Shown here in pieces: positions 61,002 through 64,000 of a DNA stretch of 64,000 nucleotides. Made by a program: the position numbers and the translations under genes. The notes beneath the pieces were generated by a model that worked only from the letters and a program-made list of their open reading frames with translations, had not been told where the DNA came from and did not search any database. The DNA comes from Paraburkholderia phenoliruptrix (GTDB lineage: Bacteria > Pseudomonadota > Gammaproteobacteria > Burkholderiales > Burkholderiaceae): positions 115,050-179,049 of the forward strand of contig NZ_JAEUAV010000013.1 of assembly GCF_019511605.1 (NCBI RefSeq), in the 5' to 3' direction. The first letter of the stretch is position 1. Every line of letters begins with the position of its first letter.

Positions 61002-62159
61002 ATGAGCAAGCAGAAAGTCGTAGTAGGCATGTCGGGCGGCGTTGATTCGTCGGTCACCGCGTGGCTGCTGAAGGAACAGGGCTACGACGTGGTCGGCCTG
61101 TTCATGAAAAACTGGGAAGACGACGACGACAGCGAATACTGCTCGACGCGTCAGGACTGGATCGACGTGGTGTCGGTGGCGGATCTGATCGGCATCGACG
61201 TGGAAGCGGTCAATTTCGCATCCGAATACAAGGACCGCGTGTTCGCCGAATTCCTGCGCGAATATTCGGCCGGCCGCACGCCGAACCCGGACGTGCTGTG
61301 CAACGCCGAGATCAAATTCAAGGCCTTTCTCGACCATGCGATGTCGCTCGGCGCCGAAACCATAGCGACCGGCCACTATGCACGCGTGCGCGAGAACAAT
61401 GGCCGCTTCGAATTGCTCAAGGCATTCGACCATACGAAGGACCAGTCGTACTTCCTGCATCGGCTGAATCAGGCGCAGTTGTCGAAAACGCTGTTTCCGC
61501 TCGGCGAAATTCCCAAAACGAAAGTGCGCGAGATCGCCGAGCAGATCGCGTTGCCCAATGCGAAGAAGAAAGATTCGACCGGCATCTGCTTTATCGGCGA
61601 ACGGCCGTTTCGCGACTTCCTGAACCGCTACTTGCCGACGAAGCCCGGCCCGATGAAAACCACCGACGGCAAGGTGGTCGGCGAGCACATCGGCCTCGCG
61701 TTCTATACGTTCGGCCAGCGCAAAGGCATTGGCCTTGGCGGCAGCAAGGACGGCAGCGGCGAGCCGTGGTTCGTGGCGGGCAAGGACATCGCGTCGAACA
61801 CGCTCTTTGTCGCGCAAGGACACGACCATCCGTGGCTGCTCAGCCATACGCTCACCGCGGGCAACATCAGTTGGGTAGCGGGCGAGCCGCCGCCGGAAGG
61901 CTTCGCGTGCGGCGCCAAGACCCGCTACCGGCAAGCCGATGCGCGCTGCACATTCCGTAGCGCGAGCGACGCTACAACCAACGGCGAAGACCTTTTCGAG
62001 CTCACCTTCGACGAGGCCCAGTGGGCTGTCACACCAGGGCAATCCGCTGTGCTCTACGATGGCGACGTGTGCCTAGGCGGCGGCGTCATCGAACATGCAG
62101 CGACCGCACAGCCAGCTGCGCGCACGCCGCAAAAAGCCGCACTGCTGGGCGGACGCTAG
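61002..62159 (+). CDS. mnmA: tRNA-specific 2-thiouridylase
   Basis: The 385-residue protein has the PP-loop GMSGGVDSS near residue 10. The catalytic cysteines are Cys100 (PDVLCNAEIKF) and Cys196 (DSTGICFIGER). It adds sulfur to U34 of Lys, Glu and Gln tRNAs in the cytoplasm. The C-terminal 20 residues (TAQPAARTPQKAALLGGR) are a short variable tail. Confidence 0.97.
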   Translation: MSKQKVVVGMSGGVDSSVTAWLLKEQGYDVVGLFMKNWEDDDDSEYCSTRQDWIDVVSVADLIGIDVEAVNFASEYKDRVFAEFLREYSAGRTPNPDVLCNAEIKFKAFLDHAMSLGAETIATGHYARVRENNGRFELLKAFDHTKDQSYFLHRLNQAQLSKTLFPLGEIPKTKVREIAEQIALPNAKKKDSTGICFIGERPFRDFLNRYLPTKPGPMKTTDGKVVGEHIGLAFYTFGQRKGIGLGGSKDGSGEPWFVAGKDIASNTLFVAQGHDHPWLLSHTLTAGNISWVAGEPPPEGFACGAKTRYRQADARCTFRSASDATTNGEDLFELTFDEAQWAVTPGQSAVLYDGDVCLGGGVIEHAATAQPAARTPQKAALLGGR

Positions 62160-62351
62160 CGCGGTTTCTCAGAGCGCCCGCTGCAACGCCGATCGTTGCG
62201 AGGCGACTCTTTTGAGCCGCCGATTCTCAGCCGTATCACCGACGCGCTTGCGGCTTCCCGCCAGGCAGTCGCTCGTTTCCCGCACGGTGGATCCGCCCGC
62301 GCTTTGAGCGCGTGCGATCCCTCCGTGACGATTCACTGCACCGGAGTTCGC

Positions 62352-63962
62352 ATGTTTTCTCGACGTTATCTGGCCATGTGGTGCGCCGTCGCGCTCCTTG
62401 CCCTGTGCGCGGCGCTCGCCGCGGCTCATCATGTTTCGTGGTGGTGGCTCGCGGTGCCGCTTGCGCTCGTCGCGCTTGGCCTCTTCGATCTGACCCAGCA
62501 GCGCCACGCGATTTTGCGCAACTATCCGCTCTGGGGGCATCTGCGTTTCCTGTTCGAATTCATTCGCCCGGAAATCCGCCAGTATTTCGTGGAAGGCGAC
62601 ACCGACGAAAAGCCCTTTTCGCGTGCTCAACGCAGCATCGTCTATCAGCGTGCGAAGAACGACGTGGACAGCCGCCCCTACGGCACGGAGCTGGACGTGA
62701 AGGCCGTCGCGCACGAATGGATCAGCCACTCGCTCGCGCCGACCACGCTCGACAGCCACGACTTTCGCATCGTGGTGGGCGCCGAGCGCGCGCAGCCTTA
62801 TTCGATGTCGATCTTCAATGTGTCCGCGATGAGCTTCGGCTCGCTCTCGGCAAACGCGATCATGGCGCTGAACCTCGGCGCGAAGAAAGGCAACTTCGCG
62901 CACGACACCGGCGAGGGTTCGATGTCGAAGTATCACCGTGAGCATGGCGGCGACATCATCTGGGAAATTGCCTCCGGTTACTTCGGCTGCCGTAACGACG
63001 ACGGCACGTTCAGCGCGGAGAAATTCGCGAAGCAGGCCGCCGAGCCGCAGGTGAAAATGATCGAAGTGAAGCTCTCGCAGGGCGCGAAGCCAGGTCATGG
63101 CGGCGTGTTGCCGGCCGCGAAAATCACGCCTGAAATTGCGGAAACGCGCGGCGTGCCGATGGGCCGCGACTGCATTTCGCCCGCCACGCATTCCGAGTTT
63201 TCGACGCCGCGCGGTCTGCTCGAATTCGTCGAGCGGCTGCGCACGCTGTCCGGCGGCAAGCCGACGGGGTTCAAGCTGTGCATCGGGCATCCGTGGGAAT
63301 TCTTCGGCATTGCCAAGGCGATGCTCGAGACGGGCATTCTGCCGGACTTCATCGTCGTGGACGGCGCGGAAGGCGGCACCGGCGCCGCGCCGCTCGAATT
63401 CACCGACCACGTCGGCGTGCCGCTGCAGGAAGGCTTGCTGCTCGTGCACAACACGCTGGTGGGCATCGGCTTGCGGCAACGCATTCGCATTGGCGCGAGC
63501 GGCAAGATGATCACCGCGTTCGACATCACGAAGACGCTTGCGATTGGCGCGGACTGGGTCAACGCGGCGCGCGGCTTTATGTTCGCGGTGGGCTGCATCC
63601 AGGCGCAAACCTGCCATACCGGGCGCTGTCCGACCGGCGTCGCAACGCAAGACCCGGTGCGCCAGCGCGCGCTCGTGGTGCCGGACAAAGCCGACCGCGT
63701 GTTCAACTTCCACCACAACACGCTGCATGCGCTGAAGGAAATCGTCCAGGCTGCGGGCCTGAAGCATCCGGCGGAGCTGCGCGCGCATCACATCGTGCGG
63801 CGGGTGTCGTCGCATGAGGTGCAGTTGATGTCGGAGCTGCTGAAGTATCTCGAGCCAAACGATCTTCTCAACGGGAATTATCGTTATTCGTTGTATGAGA
63901 AGTGGTGGCCGGTTGCACGCAGCGATTCGTTTTCGCCGAAGGTGGAGTTGGCGGTGGCGTGA
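62352..63962 (+). CDS. FMN-binding glutamate synthase family protein, membrane-anchored
   Basis: The ATG at 62352 gives 536 residues. Two hydrophobic helices at the N-terminus (LAMWCAVALLALCAALAAA and WWLAVPLALVALGLF) precede a GltB-type FMN synthase domain. The domain has VSAMSFGSLSANAIMALN, SQGAKPGHGGVLPAAKI, VVDGAEGGTGAAPLEF and the [3Fe-4S] cysteine motif CIQAQTCHTGRCPTG. The glutaminase domain of true glutamate synthase is absent. The physiological reaction is unknown; the family is widespread but uncharacterised in most hosts. The longer in-frame start at 62196 was rejected. It is the last feature; 63963-64000 shows nothing. Confidence 0.9.
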   Translation: MFSRRYLAMWCAVALLALCAALAAAHHVSWWWLAVPLALVALGLFDLTQQRHAILRNYPLWGHLRFLFEFIRPEIRQYFVEGDTDEKPFSRAQRSIVYQRAKNDVDSRPYGTELDVKAVAHEWISHSLAPTTLDSHDFRIVVGAERAQPYSMSIFNVSAMSFGSLSANAIMALNLGAKKGNFAHDTGEGSMSKYHREHGGDIIWEIASGYFGCRNDDGTFSAEKFAKQAAEPQVKMIEVKLSQGAKPGHGGVLPAAKITPEIAETRGVPMGRDCISPATHSEFSTPRGLLEFVERLRTLSGGKPTGFKLCIGHPWEFFGIAKAMLETGILPDFIVVDGAEGGTGAAPLEFTDHVGVPLQEGLLLVHNTLVGIGLRQRIRIGASGKMITAFDITKTLAIGADWVNAARGFMFAVGCIQAQTCHTGRCPTGVATQDPVRQRALVVPDKADRVFNFHHNTLHALKEIVQAAGLKHPAELRAHHIVRRVSSHEVQLMSELLKYLEPNDLLNGNYRYSLYEKWWPVARSDSFSPKVELAVA

Positions 63963-64000
63963 AGTGCCCCGCCGTAAATGCCGACGCCCCCCTCCAAACC

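Overview
The window is GC-rich, densely coded chromosomal DNA. Gene content and order point to a betaproteobacterium of the Burkholderia/Paraburkholderia group: grpE-thioredoxin-dnaK-dnaJ-pabB, hrcA-hemH-hslR divergent from nadK-recN, recG-oxyR-katA-dps, queA-tgt-yajC-secD-secF, and the split pqi cluster. This placement is inferred from gene order and protein features, not from an alignment. Nearly all of it is core metabolism and stress biology. I see no prophage, insertion sequence, CRISPR array, tRNA or rRNA.

Layout. Positions 1-8.2 kb hold the heat-shock block on the minus strand (hrcA, hemH, hslR, grpE, a thioredoxin-like gene, dnaK, dnaJ, start of pabB), with sigma-32-type promoters before grpE and dnaK. 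From 8.5 to 21.1 kb lie nadK, recN (preceded by seven 11-bp tandem repeats), glnE, a giant AsmA-like yhdP, a nitrilase-family amidase and tldD. From 21.1 to 24.6 kb come a DAHP synthase gene with a leader that looks like a classic transcription attenuator, hmp under a perfect NsrR-type palindrome, and a cobalamin adenosyltransferase. From 24.9 to 30.7 kb a glycolate/D-lactate oxidase set (an FAD oxidase plus glcD, glcE, glcF) follows four 48-bp tandem hairpin repeats. Then yggS, proC and ubiA.

From 33.6 to 39.9 kb is an oxidative-stress block on the minus strand: recG, oxyR, a 45-aa ORF, katA, a 57-aa ORF and dps, with two OxyR-like sites. From 40 to 46 kb are queuosine (queA, tgt) and Sec (yajC, secD, secF) genes. 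From 46 to 50 kb are an MHS-type transporter and a cytochrome b561 plus two YceI genes. From 50 to 54 kb is the translationally coupled pqiA-pqiA-pqiB-pqiC lipid-transport cluster. The rest holds an rRNA methyltransferase-like gene, a VOC protein, a WYL regulator, the three-gene transhydrogenase, nudJ-mnmA and a single-domain FMN glutamate-synthase-like protein.

The strongest regulatory find is the leader before the DAHP synthase gene (21190-21382). It has a sigma-70 promoter, a 22-codon ORF with eight consecutive aromatic codons (Phe, Tyr and Trp together), and mutually exclusive 1:2, 2:3 and 3:4 pairings ending in a T8 terminator. Next in interest are the 48-bp tandem hairpins at 24921-25112, several unannotated small ORFs (5391-5552, 34305-34478, 36097-36234, 53958-54080) and the 11-bp repeats abutting recN.
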